Made by a program: the position numbers and the translations under genes. Source: Devosia sp. (lineage in GTDB: Bacteria; Pseudomonadota; Alphaproteobacteria; Rhizobiales; Devosiaceae). Taken from it: a DNA stretch of 64,000 nt. Of this stretch, positions 17,285 to 25,298 are shown piece after piece. The stretch covers positions 1-64,000 of the forward strand of contig NZ_JAQGJV010000003.1 of the NCBI RefSeq assembly GCF_028290435.1, read 5' to 3'. The notes below the pieces were generated by a model. The model was given only the letters and a program-made list of their open reading frames with translations, did not search any database and was not told the origin of the DNA. Position 1 is the stretch's first letter. The number at the start of each line of letters is the position of its first letter.

Positions 17285-18719
17285 TGCTGGATGCCCTGAG
17301 GTATGCCTCATCCACTGTGAACGCCATAGTTATAAGCGTTCCTTGAAGTTTACCTGGCAGCGCGTGCACATAACGTAAATCTGGAGGAGTGTCACGGTGA
17401 TTTTCCGGATTGAACCAGATCGTTCGCGGCGGCGGCTTCCCAGGATCGAAGTCGGTGAAGTCTAGTTGCCCCTTAACGTATGCTTCTTTGAACTGGATGC
17501 AAGTGGAACCGGACACGATAGCCATGCCGCCAATGGCCGTGCTCGGGTCGGCATTTGCAGAAAGGGCGGCATAGAATTGCAATACGTCCTGCAGTCCTGT
17601 GCCCCCGATGTTGTTTTCGAATGCTTTTGCATCGCTCGTCACACCATCCTGAAGAGCAAAGATAGTGGCAAGCATCTCTGGTGTGTAAGGGCCATTCCTA
17701 AGATGCTGACCTACATACCGATTTAACGCCCTTTGGGTGTCTGGCGCACAAGTGCGCATGCTTTCCGCAATGGTTTCCCCTGGGCTGAAGAGAGCCAAGT
17801 GGAAAACATAACGCTCTTCGGTCTCAATCTCTCGGCGAGAGACAAAACCAGCCAAACTCCAGTTTCCATCGCCTTTGGCGTCGCTATGCTGCTCGGCATT
17901 ACCGAGCGCTTCACCTAGCATCTTAGCAGCCAAACGTTCACCCTGCACAGAAAGTCTTACCTTCGCCATCCGAGAGAGCCAACGATTAACCGTGTCAACC
18001 AGTGTCTTCGTTGCTTTCTCAGCATGCGTAGGGTCGAGCTGTGCGCGTGCCGACTTGGTCATGCCCGGCGGGCGCCGTTGTTGAAGCCTTAAGGGCCAGA
18101 CGTTGTCCTTCTCAGGATCTCTTTTGCGCATTCTCATTTGCATTGCCTTGTCTAGGCCCAGCAAAATGAAGACGTTCCGAATAGAGTCTGAGATCGCTCC
18201 ACCATGAAATACGGATATCATCTGCACCTTCATAGCATTCAGGATCAAATATGCCCCAATGTCTAAGCACTCATCATCGCTAAAATTAAGCATAACGTTC
18301 GCATTTCTGCATTCGGCGATGGCAATCTCTTGCAACACGCCCATTGTTTCCACTGGGTTGGATACAAACGAAAAACCATTGAGATCAATTTCAAGTCTTT
18401 CCGTAGATCTATGTATAAATCCCTTCCAGATTTTTTTTCTGTCCGGATGCATTCCGTTCAATAGTGGATGATCTTTATAGGCACAAATTAGCAGAGATTT
18501 GTCGAAGGACTTTGCTCCGCCAAGATACCGGCGGCGGAAATACGACCTAACTTTGTTTTGTGCGTAGCGAGGTATATTGCGTTTCTCGGAGGCTTTTCCC
18601 TCTGTAACCGCGCCCTGGCTCAATCTCAGCTTGGCCTTTAGCTGGCGGAGCTCAGCTCGGATTGTCAATATTTCATGGGCTGAAAACCCCATGAGCCTTA
18701 ACCGTAGATATTCGCTCAC
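17265..18719 (-). CDS. GHKL (HATPase)-domain protein with N-terminal STAS-like region
   Basis: A 484-residue protein starting at GTG after GGGAG. Residues ~108-195 look STAS-like (MLNFSDDECLDIGAYLILNA, then VFILLGLDKAM). Residues ~255-410 resemble a GHKL ATPase: N-box EALGNAEQHS (E270, N274, H278), a weak G1-like LFSPGETI where the usual Asp is absent, and a G2 box GGTGLQDVL (372-380). It lacks a DHp/His-phosphorylation helix, so it is not a classical sensor kinase; a partner-switching kinase or ATP-gated switch is more likely. It heads a three-gene cassette with overlapping STAS-like and membrane genes and has its own promoter upstream. The host of this element is unlikely to be its source given the low GC. 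Confidence 0.68.
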   Translation of the reverse strand: MSEYLRLRLMGFSAHEILTIRAELRQLKAKLRLSQGAVTEGKASEKRNIPRYAQNKVRSYFRRRYLGGAKSFDKSLLICAYKDHPLLNGMHPDRKKIWKGFIHRSTERLEIDLNGFSFVSNPVETMGVLQEIAIAECRNANVMLNFSDDECLDIGAYLILNAMKVQMISVFHGGAISDSIRNVFILLGLDKAMQMRMRKRDPEKDNVWPLRLQQRRPPGMTKSARAQLDPTHAEKATKTLVDTVNRWLSRMAKVRLSVQGERLAAKMLGEALGNAEQHSDAKGDGNWSLAGFVSRREIETEERYVFHLALFSPGETIAESMRTCAPDTQRALNRYVGQHLRNGPYTPEMLATIFALQDGVTSDAKAFENNIGGTGLQDVLQFYAALSANADPSTAIGGMAIVSGSTCIQFKEAYVKGQLDFTDFDPGKPPPRTIWFNPENHRDTPPDLRYVHALPGKLQGTLITMAFTVDEAYLRASSNGDSND

Positions 18720-18770
18720 GAGATGCTCCCATCGACGCCATTCGAAATTTCGAAACTGGCGCCTCCCTGC

Positions 18771-18800
18771 CCTATATTGGGTGTTTTAATTTCAGTGCAA
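18771..18800 (-). promoter_or_regulatory. Promoter of the ATPase/STAS/membrane cassette
   Basis: On the minus strand TTGCAC (18795-18800) is followed after 18 bases by TATAGG, or after 16 by AATATA, just upstream of the GTG start at 18719. The surrounding 262-base gap (18720-18981) holds no convincing gene and is the only long gap in the cargo block. Confidence 0.5.
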
Positions 18801-18981
18801 AAGGTTAGACGGTAGCACAGCGGCTTTTCCACCTAGATTTGTAGCCGGCCGCAGCACAACGACTTCAATGTTGGCGGCCCAATGGAGGCGCCTCATTCAA
18901 GGGGATGTGGTCCTAGGATCGTTCGTTAGCGTCGCCCTGGAGAACCCTCTACCAACACTTTTATCGAACATGAATTCAGAC

Positions 18982-19818
18982 TCAGTCGGCACGCGGAGCA
19001 AAAGCTTCGGGTGGGTAAATTGTCTCGAGCAAATCACGCATTGGTCCACCGGGCATATACTTCAGCATTTTGAAATTTGTTAGCAGCACAGAGAAATCTT
19101 TAGAAACGTCGGAGAGGCCATTGAGTGCCGCCAGTGTGACCTCGTGTCCGTTCAATTGGCTTCTAAGCAACTTGCTCATGCGGATTTTATCTTCCTCGGG
19201 CAAGATTTTGTCGCTGCGCAATCGGTCGAGCATTGTGTAGATAACGCGGAAATAAGGTCCCATCCCTGTTTCCCCCTTGGCAAGGACGAACTCAGTGTAC
19301 CAGTTCTTTAGCCGGTCACGATCGATCGGGGGGCTAGAACTCGGATACATTTCGGAGAGGGTCACTTGATCTACTACCGCCGACAACGCGGCAGCAATGC
19401 CGCCGAAGCTGCGATACGTAGCGCCCGGATGAGACCCGCCTCCGGTGTAAAAATCGATGTTTTCTCTTAGTTCGCGCATAAGTCCGAGCAACTCAAAGAA
19501 CGAACTTTCGAACCGCTCTTGATGCTGTGATTTCCGTGACTGGTCAATTTCGTCTTGCTGAAGTTTCAGGGCTTCGCTCTGCCCTTGAAAGGTGGCCAGT
19601 ACGGCAAGAAAACCAAGCATCGTGAATAAGGAGTTCAGGACGCCAAACGAGTCACCGACTTGGCCTGCATCTGAAAAGGCGCCGCCGCCAAAACTGAGTT
19701 GGCCAACGTAGCGACCAAAGATAAGCCACGCGGCCCAAATAACTAGGAAAAGAACAGCTGCAAAAAATAATATCGGAGGAAACCTGCTATAAACAGATTT
19801 AAATTTCACGGATTTCAC
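18982..19818 (-). CDS. Putative phage abortive-infection protein (AbiC-like)
   Basis: A 278-residue protein with two N-terminal membrane helices (about 14-34 and 56-77). The segment GQVGDSFGVLNSLFTMLGFLAVLATFQGQ, then a coiled linker with QQDEIDQSRKSQ, then FESSFFELLGLMRELREN (about 103-120), match the pattern of the putative phage abortive-infection family related to lactococcal AbiC. Such proteins are predicted to stop infected cells before phage release. The start is GTG at 19818, with a second GTG 9 bases in. It lies 45 bases after the preceding membrane-protein gene, probably in one operon. Confidence 0.75.
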   Translation of the reverse strand: MKSVKFKSVYSRFPPILFFAAVLFLVIWAAWLIFGRYVGQLSFGGGAFSDAGQVGDSFGVLNSLFTMLGFLAVLATFQGQSEALKLQQDEIDQSRKSQHQERFESSFFELLGLMRELRENIDFYTGGGSHPGATYRSFGGIAAALSAVVDQVTLSEMYPSSSPPIDRDRLKNWYTEFVLAKGETGMGPYFRVIYTMLDRLRSDKILPEEDKIRMSKLLRSQLNGHEVTLAALNGLSDVSKDFSVLLTNFKMLKYMPGGPMRDLLETIYPPEAFAPRAD

Positions 19819-19863
19819 CCTAGGTGCGTTATTGAGTCAATAATGGCGCTTGGCCAAATAGTA

Positions 19864-20604
19864 CTAGCGTAGACCTGTCAGCTTACTAGAAACAGCATCT
19901 TGGGAGCACCTAAGAGCAGTCGCCAAATGCTCATCTGTGTCGCCGACGATATGCTCTTGCACTTCCGAAGCTAGCAGGTTTCGAAACTTCTCGTAACGTT
20001 CAAGAAACTCGGCCCCCCCGTCCCCTCTCCCCCACTGAAAGTCGCTGAAATTAAGCGAATAGCCCGCGGCTTTCGCCTGATCGAAGACGCCAATATGCTT
20101 GAAGAGGTTAGAAGCTTCTAGCTGGTCAAGCGCCTTAGCCAAATCGGGAGAGCAATAATATTGAAGCCCACGGTCGTAGATCTCCGCAATCATGTTTAAA
20201 ATCTCCCGCCGCGAGAATGACAATGAGCCTGTCCAGGGTCCTGGGGGCGCAACTGGAGCTGTTGTATGTATTTGCAGGGTGCTGATAGTTTGCGCTGCTG
20301 TTATTGAAAAAACGTCATCGGCAAATTCTCCGCGCGACGCACCGTGCAGCATCTCTCGCCAAAATTTGTTAATTCGAGCGTCTACTTGCAGGAGCTTGTT
20401 CAGAGCTAGGTACCGAAGGGGCCGTTCTCGTTGCAAGCGTTGATGCTCGATCAGGCGATCAACCCCAAAGATGGTGGCACCGATGCCAGCCATTTCCCAA
20501 AAGAGATTTCCAGCAAATTGGCCTACTACCTCGCCTGAGAAGCTAAAAATACCTGCAAGAACTAGCGCCCCTACAAAAACTGGAAATGCCCATTTCGGTA
20601 CCAT
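19864..20604 (-). CDS. Membrane-anchored protein of unknown function
   Basis: A 246-residue protein with two N-terminal membrane helices (about 5-24 and 29-48), followed by IFGVDRLIEHQRLQRER and a cytosolic region rich in charged helices. No catalytic motif is recognised. It is the first gene of a probable two-gene unit with the AbiC-like gene, 45 bases upstream of it, and shares its low-GC composition. It may be an accessory or sensor partner, which is inference from position only. Confidence 0.65.
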   Translation of the reverse strand: MVPKWAFPVFVGALVLAGIFSFSGEVVGQFAGNLFWEMAGIGATIFGVDRLIEHQRLQRERPLRYLALNKLLQVDARINKFWREMLHGASRGEFADDVFSITAAQTISTLQIHTTAPVAPPGPWTGSLSFSRREILNMIAEIYDRGLQYYCSPDLAKALDQLEASNLFKHIGVFDQAKAAGYSLNFSDFQWGRGDGGAEFLERYEKFRNLLASEVQEHIVGDTDEHLATALRCSQDAVSSKLTGLR

Positions 20605-20670
20605 TGCGTCGCCCCCTGATGCCTATCAGAGCTACCCTAGTTGTGCCTGAGAGCAACATGGAATTCAGAG

Positions 20671-20699
20671 CGCCCGCCTCCGGTCAAGGGAGGCGGGCG
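20671..20699 (-). terminator. Strong hairpin after the capsid gene
   Basis: A perfect 11-bp inverted repeat (CGCCCGCCTCC with GGAGGCGGGCG, 7-base loop) lies 70 bases past the capsid-fusion stop and before the cargo block. There is no U-tract on either strand, so termination is likely but not certain. It separates phage-like genes from cargo. Confidence 0.55.
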
Positions 20700-20769
20700 G
20701 TCGGTCGAGGACCCAGCTCGACCTAGCGCCGCGTCGAAAGGAATTAAGCCACGGCGATCTAAAATTGCC

Positions 20770-22701
20770 TTATGGCGTTACGCCCGGGTTTTTCCAGAAG
20801 CCGCGGAAGTCCTGCCAGCCACCGCCGAAGTCCAAACGAACTTTCCACTCTGTTCCGTCGATATCGAACCCTGCGCGCGTATCGATTTGCGGACCTTCGG
20901 CGCCTTCCAAATAGGCAAATTCGAGTCCGCTTTGATCTCGCCCGGCCGCGAGGTACCAGGCCTGAGTGTCGGCGAGCCGTGGTTCGACCAAGAGCTCCAG
21001 CTTTCCGGAGAACGGATTTACGTCGCTGGGCTTTTCCGCGTTGATCACGGCCAAAACCTGTTCTGCGGTCAGTTCCAGATCACTTGGGACCACCAAGAAG
21101 CGCGGTATCATACCAGCGAGATCCCCGTCTGGGTTACGCTGCTTGCGCATTGCCAAGCGGCCGGCTGCGAGCGCGGCGACTGAGAGCGTTGCGCCTGAGC
21201 CAAGATTGCCATGGGTGGCGTGGAAAACCGCTGCGCCATCAGACATTTTTCGTGTCCCCTCGACCAACTTCGCAAGGAAATCGGCTTCGAAGTTCTTGGC
21301 CTTTTGGCCAAGCTCTTGCGGCAGCCGATCGAACAGGGACAGATCGTCATTAATCAGTGCTTGTCGTGTCAGACCGAAGATTTTGCCATAGGTTTCAATG
21401 GCATACAGTTCTGCACCTTCGGAGAAAGTCCCACGCTTAAACTCGCCGTGCTCATTCACCTTTTCCAGGCCGCCTTTCGTCGCCAAGAAGATGCTGGCGC
21501 GCGGCTTGAAATCCCGAGCTGTCGCCTGCCGGGCAACCTGCTGAACTGCCGAGGGAGTGGCCTCATAGCCCTTTCGCACCAAACGGTTAGCGACGTTGCC
21601 CAACGCGATCGGAAAGTCAGAACCGGTGTGCAACGCGCGTGTCACGAGTTCGCCGGCTGAACAACCGCGCGTGCCTTCGCCGCGCGCCTCGATGGCGCGT
21701 CTTGCAAGCTCTGGGATCGAAAGGCCAATGAGGCCGCGAGCGGCGTCGCTTGGTTTGTAGGTACGATCCACTCTCGCCTGAATTGCCTGGGACATGATGT
21801 CCGAAAAGGACACGTCCGAACGCTCGCCGTCGGAAGGCGCGATGCCGAAGATTTGCGTCTTTTCTTGCTCTTTACGGATGGCCTCCATGGCCATCAGGCG
21901 AAATTCAGCGATGCTGTTGCCGTCCTTAACCGCCTTGCGAATGACACGGCTTGGAACATTATGGCGTTCTCCAATTGACAGAATTTCATCAGCTCGGGAG
22001 CGCTCAAGCGTCTCGGCAGGGTCGGCAGCAATGCTGGTAGTCATATCGATATTCTCCACTTTTGCGGCAGCGCCTTCGGCGCGCCGGGTGACGGGTACGG
22101 ATTGGCGACTGCGGGTGTCTTGGGTTTCGGCGCGAGCCATCGCGCCCGCATCCGCTGGGATCGGAACAGCAGACAGCTCCAGCGGCTCCCAGCGGGTAGC
22201 GGTGAAGATCGGGAGGCTGTCGCCTTCTCCTTCGGACTTTTCATAGGCAGAAACGCGATAGCCGACGCTGATCAGCAACGGCAAACCGGCGCGGAGATCC
22301 GTGAGGATTTGCTCGCCTGATTTGGAGCTTGAAAGGATGATTGTGGCCAGGCCTTTGCCGCCCTCAATTCTGGCCGATCCGGGAACAACCGCTCCAAGCC
22401 GATCGGCCATGGACGTTTGGGCGTGAGTATCTAGAAACGACGCTCCGGCATTGAGCCGCGCCAAGTCGACCGACTCGGCCGACATCGAAAGCTGTTCCCA
22501 GTACGCGCCTTCATCCCAGGACCAGCGCTTCACGCTTGCCCCACTTGACCAGATCACCTCGACGGTGCGGGCTTCCGCGTCGAGCGAGCCAGCACGGAAT
22601 TCTGCGGGGCGAAATGCGCGATTTGTGATGGTGATCGACAAGGTTCGGCTCCAGAGATGGACACCGTTGGCCTCGGATTTCGATCGAGTGAAATCTCCCA
22701 C
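20770..22701 (-). CDS. Prohead protease / major capsid protein fusion
   Basis: A 643-residue protein. The N-terminal ~200 residues resemble a phage prohead protease: catalytic His in LDTHAQ (H93), Ser in LLISVGYRV (S145) and the trailing WEPLELSAVPIPAD. After a linker, residues ~215-640 resemble a Mu gpT-like major capsid protein (DDLSLFDRLPQELGQKAKNF, FHATHGNLGSGATLSVAAL, DQSGLEFAYLEGAEGPQIDT). Protease-capsid fusions of this kind are known in some phages and elements. The listed start is GTG; a TTG at 22641 with a well-spaced GGAG may be the true start. It would self-assemble a procapsid, but portal and large terminase are missing here. Confidence 0.85.
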   Translation of the reverse strand: MGDFTRSKSEANGVHLWSRTLSITITNRAFRPAEFRAGSLDAEARTVEVIWSSGASVKRWSWDEGAYWEQLSMSAESVDLARLNAGASFLDTHAQTSMADRLGAVVPGSARIEGGKGLATIILSSSKSGEQILTDLRAGLPLLISVGYRVSAYEKSEGEGDSLPIFTATRWEPLELSAVPIPADAGAMARAETQDTRSRQSVPVTRRAEGAAAKVENIDMTTSIAADPAETLERSRADEILSIGERHNVPSRVIRKAVKDGNSIAEFRLMAMEAIRKEQEKTQIFGIAPSDGERSDVSFSDIMSQAIQARVDRTYKPSDAARGLIGLSIPELARRAIEARGEGTRGCSAGELVTRALHTGSDFPIALGNVANRLVRKGYEATPSAVQQVARQATARDFKPRASIFLATKGGLEKVNEHGEFKRGTFSEGAELYAIETYGKIFGLTRQALINDDLSLFDRLPQELGQKAKNFEADFLAKLVEGTRKMSDGAAVFHATHGNLGSGATLSVAALAAGRLAMRKQRNPDGDLAGMIPRFLVVPSDLELTAEQVLAVINAEKPSDVNPFSGKLELLVEPRLADTQAWYLAAGRDQSGLEFAYLEGAEGPQIDTRAGFDIDGTEWKVRLDFGGGWQDFRGFWKNPGVTP

Positions 22702-22749
22702 AGTTCGTTTTGTCGTGCAAGTGGGGCAGCCTATCGGCTGCCCGATAAA

Positions 22750-23028
22750 TCAGGAGATCGGTTGTGTTGTTTGCTCCAAGCGGGCAACTATGACCTCGAC
22801 GGCCCGTTCGACGACGATCCGGGCGGACTCTTGGTGTTCGATGGGAAAGGTGCTTGGCGTTTCTCCTAGAGCGCTCGTGTAGGTGGCGACGATCGACGCC
22901 ATGCCCGCGGCAAAGTCTTCCCGGCTTACAAGTCCGTGCGCACTGGCTAGGGCATCGCCAATGGCACGAATTTCAGCGGGCGTAAGTCCGTACTGGCGGG
23001 CCAGGGAGGCATAGGCATCTTCGGTCAT
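22750..23028 (-). CDS. Small phage-type protein of unknown function
   Basis: A 92-residue, largely helical acidic protein (TPAEIRAIGDALASAHGLVSR). Its ATG overlaps the stop of the terminase-small-subunit-like gene as ATGA, and the capsid fusion begins 48 bases later. It is real by position and coupling. A head-assembly or scaffold accessory role is possible, but no family is recognised. Confidence 0.6.
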   Translation of the reverse strand: MTEDAYASLARQYGLTPAEIRAIGDALASAHGLVSREDFAAGMASIVATYTSALGETPSTFPIEHQESARIVVERAVEVIVARLEQTTQPIS

Positions 23029-23540
23029 GGTTGGACCCTTTTGCCGGTCAGCAACTCATCGATTTCCGGGGTCATGCGCGCTTCGAGTTGCGCTGCCGCT
23101 TGTCGGGCGATTTCACGACGTCGGGCGCGTTCGGGCTCATCCCACCCTTCACCGGCCCTCTCCCCGACTTCGATAATCCCGTTCAAAAATCCGCTTGTGA
23201 TGTCTTGAGCGATCTCCGTCAGCTCCACTCGGCCGATCAGTCCCGCCAGCTCGCGCTCGAGGTGGAGGCCAAGAAGGTCGGCCTTTCGCTTCCGCAGACC
23301 ATCGGAGGCCACCGTTAATGTCTTATGGGCGACAAAGCGGTCGATGCTTTCCAGGCGGCTGTATCGACCACTTGGAAGTTGCCGTAGCACGCCCTGGCGG
23401 GTCAGCCGGCGAACATGCCGCTCCCCGATGCCCAAAATCTCACCCATCAGGCCCGCGTCGGCCTCGTTGCGTTCAGGATGCGGATCGTTGTCAGCGTCGT
23501 AGTCGTCATCGGCGTCGAGCCAATCTTCGTAGCTTTCCAT
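23025..23540 (-). CDS. Terminase small subunit-like DNA-packaging protein (Nu1-type HTH)
   Basis: A 171-residue protein. After an acidic N-terminus (DADDDYDADNDP) residues ~28-60 form a winged-helix pattern with MGEILGIGERHVRRLTRQGV and RYSRLESIDRFVAH, as in Nu1-type small terminases. A helical oligomerisation-like region follows (LLGLHLERELAGLIGRVELTEIAQ). The ATG at 23540 is preceded by GGA at 7 bases; longer in-frame starts lack a good site. It would recognise packaging DNA, which a satellite could use to redirect a helper's large terminase. The family call is by motif pattern. Confidence 0.65.
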   Translation of the reverse strand: MESYEDWLDADDDYDADNDPHPERNEADAGLMGEILGIGERHVRRLTRQGVLRQLPSGRYSRLESIDRFVAHKTLTVASDGLRKRKADLLGLHLERELAGLIGRVELTEIAQDITSGFLNGIIEVGERAGEGWDEPERARRREIARQAAAQLEARMTPEIDELLTGKRVQP

Positions 23541-23662
23541 GGTCATTTCCTTTTGTTTTTCCAATTCTAGGCTGTCGGCTGTCGTTTTTTTTGAGCCGAA
23601 ACCGTTCATTCCTTGCGCTGCACGTTGCCCGCGGAAAGCCTGGTTGGAGGAGAACCTATAGG

Positions 23663-23674
23663 CCCCCCGGGGGG
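23663..23674. other. Perfect GC palindrome upstream of the terminase-like gene
   Basis: CCCCCCGGGGGG, with the palindrome extending weakly outward, lies 123 bases upstream of the small-terminase-like ATG in the 176-base gap 23541-23716. It is a candidate cos/packaging or regulatory site; no further evidence is visible. Confidence 0.3.
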
Positions 23675-23716
23675 TCATCGGGGACGAGAGCGCGTCACCA
23701 GGTACGCGTTCATATT

Positions 23717-23935
23717 TCATGGATCTGCACCAAGTGCCGGCCGCTGACGACCGAGCCACACGGCCGCGGTCGGCGGGTCGATATCACCGCGCACGACCTG
23801 ATGGGCCAACGCGCCAAGGCGCTTGGCCATCTCACCGTCGCCAATTTGTAGGGCGAGTCTGTTTAGGGCACTGGCATCAAGCTCGCCTAAGGGGCCCCAC
23901 ACAACGGCCGCATGGTCTTGCAACTCACGCGACAT
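23717..23935 (-). CDS. Small protein of unknown function
   Basis: A 72-residue protein (LGELDASALNRLALQIGDGE). Its ATG overlaps the end of the HTH initiator-like gene by 11 bases, a usual operon arrangement in this element. No domain is recognised, and no close second copy lies in the window. Confidence 0.5.
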   Translation of the reverse strand: MSRELQDHAAVVWGPLGELDASALNRLALQIGDGEMAKRLGALAHQVVRGDIDPPTAAVWLGRQRPALGADP

Positions 23936-24722
23936 TGGCCACTCCCACCAAGCCCGCCTGACGGAGCCAGCGCACCGTCGGTATGCGCTGGATCGCGCCC
24001 CCCTCTACCCCTGCTTGGTATGCGGCCAATCGAGCCACGACCTCCTCGCGCCCCAGTCTGTTGAGCAGGTCGATGAAGTGTGAATGCTGATGCGCATGCA
24101 ACGGCTGCCCCAAGGCTTCTTCGATCAGTGCGACCAAGCGGCCAGGGAGGCGAGCGCATTCGGGCGCGCTCGCCCTGCCCTGCCCAGACTCCGCCGTCAC
24201 CGTATCAACAAGCGCGGTGTGAGGGGCGGCGCTACGGGCGCCGCCCTCCCTATTCGATCTCTGTTCTTCACTATTAGCGCGTGCCCCCATACGCGGGTCG
24301 CGCGTGTCCGGGGACGCGAGTGGGACGTTTCCGGAAACGCGCATCCCTCCATCGGAATGCGCGTTCTCCGGAAAGCATGTCGCGCTCTTATCCGCGTGCC
24401 CCCAAACGCGCTTCCGGTGCCCGCCATCCGCGTCCCCGGGAACGCGCATGGCAAGCCGATAACGGTTGCCCCGGCCATCCTTCTCGACCTGGAGATGGCC
24501 TAGCCGAACCAATGCGGCGACCGCATGAGCGACGTTCCCACGATGCGAACCGACCAGCTCGGCAATCCGAACTTGCGACGGCCAAGCGTCCCGGGTCTCT
24601 GCGTTCAAGTGCTGGGCAATTGCGACGGCAACACGTAGCGGCACGAGCTTGACCGCGGGATCGCCGACGGCCTGGAGCACCCAAGCCGATCGCTCTACGG
24701 CGACATGTGGGGCGCCGCTCAT
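23925..24722 (-). CDS. HTH replication-initiator-like protein containing iterons
   Basis: A 265-residue protein. Residues ~25-95 form a helix-turn-helix domain typical of phage or plasmid replication proteins (RVAVAIAQHLNAETRDAWPSQ, then AELVGSHRGNVAHAVAALVR). Residues ~95-150 are low in predicted structure, and the DNA coding them holds six 17-bp iterons. The C-terminal part (LVALIEEALGQPLHAHQHS, then VRWLRQAGLVG) may be the partner-binding domain. Such an arrangement parallels lambda O, whose origin lies inside its gene. The ATG at 24722 overlaps the preceding stop as ATGA. Confidence 0.7.
   Translation of the reverse strand: MSGAPHVAVERSAWVLQAVGDPAVKLVPLRVAVAIAQHLNAETRDAWPSQVRIAELVGSHRGNVAHAVAALVRLGHLQVEKDGRGNRYRLAMRVPGDADGGHRKRVWGHADKSATCFPENAHSDGGMRVSGNVPLASPDTRDPRMGARANSEEQRSNREGGARSAAPHTALVDTVTAESGQGRASAPECARLPGRLVALIEEALGQPLHAHQHSHFIDLLNRLGREEVVARLAAYQAGVEGGAIQRIPTVRWLRQAGLVGVANVA
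24279..24446. repeat. Six imperfect palindromic iterons (candidate replication origin)
   Basis: Units of 17 bp with consensus GCGTnnnCCGGnAACGCG start at 24279, 24302, 24325, 24361, 24394 and 24430. Examples are GCGTGTCCGGGGACGCG, ACGTTTCCGGAAACGCG and GCGTCCCCGGGAACGCG. Spacings are 23, 23, 36, 33 and 36 bases. The two 23-base steps are not multiples of three, so the repetition cannot come from repeated amino acids. An AT-rich stretch (24251-24276) borders the array on one side, like a DNA-unwinding element. Confidence 0.72.
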
Positions 24723-25021
24723 GGCGTGCCCCACAAGCAGACAATGACGTCTGAGCCGCAGCCGACAATCTGTCGGAAAGTGGCAAGACGAGCGTCGTTC
24801 AGGTGTAGAGGGCTGACCACATGAATGCGGAACACCGACGCGTCCAAAGAGGCCCATGCCACCACGGCTCCCAGTTCGAGAGCAACAAGCCGGCCAGGCA
24901 TCGATCCGACAAGTTGAATTCGAAGGGAGGCGACGGTATTGTCGACGGGCTTTCCAAAGCTAATGTCATTCCCCCGGCCTGCCGCCCCAACGGCGGCCGG
25001 GGTATTCGTTTCAGGCGACAT
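24719..25021 (-). CDS. Small protein of unknown function
   Basis: A 100-residue protein. It overlaps the AlpA-like stop as TGATG at its start and the initiator-like ATG as ATGA at its end, so it is embedded in the early operon of the element. Residues ~30-100 could form a small alpha/beta fold (LRIQLVGSMPGRLVALELGAV). A GTG one codon earlier is an alternative start. No family is recognised. Confidence 0.6.
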   Translation of the reverse strand: MSPETNTPAAVGAAGRGNDISFGKPVDNTVASLRIQLVGSMPGRLVALELGAVVAWASLDASVFRIHVVSPLHLNDARLATFRQIVGCGSDVIVCLWGTP

Positions 25022-25221
25022 CACGCCGCCCCCTTCCGAGAGCGGGCAGCGTCCCAGGCATCGAGCTCCGATTGGGTCCAGTAGTTGCGCGAATGGATTT
25101 TGAAGGGGCGGGGAAACCTCAAGTTGTCATCGCCCAGCCACCGATGAATGGTCATTTTTGTAACGCTATATCGCGCCTGGACCTGAGGGCCAGTTAGGTA
25201 GGTAATTCGCTGCTGTTGCAT
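25021..25221 (-). CDS. AlpA-type excisionase/regulator (MerR-like HTH)
   Basis: A 66-residue protein with LTGPQVQARYSVTKMTIHRWL and FPRPFKIHSRNYWTQSELDAW, the pattern of AlpA/MerR-like winged helix proteins. These regulate or assist excision in P4-like and satellite elements. It heads an operon running to the small-protein and initiator genes, separated from the integrase unit by a strong terminator. Confidence 0.82.
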   Translation of the reverse strand: MQQQRITYLTGPQVQARYSVTKMTIHRWLGDDNLRFPRPFKIHSRNYWTQSELDAWDAARSRKGAA

Positions 25222-25267
25222 GATGAGCCTCGTTGTTACGGAGGCCTTTCAAAAATCACACAAAAGT

Positions 25268-25296
25268 CGCTTCACGCAATCGGGGGGCGTGAAGCG
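25268..25296. terminator. Bidirectional terminator between integrase unit and AlpA
   Basis: A perfect 10-bp stem (CGCTTCACGC with GCGTGAAGCG) is flanked by CAAAAG on the left and TTTT on the right, so it has a U-tract on both strands. On the minus strand it lies just past the stop of the 25299-25886 gene. Confidence 0.8.
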
Positions 25297-25298
25297 TT

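Noticed and set aside
20641-21183. Plus-strand open frame at the end of the capsid gene
   Set aside because: It covers the hairpin and the antisense of the capsid part and lacks a ribosome site.
24279-24446. CRISPR array
   Set aside because: Units are 17 bp, palindromic and imperfect, with gaps of 6 to 19 bases, and no cas genes are present. Iterons fit better.
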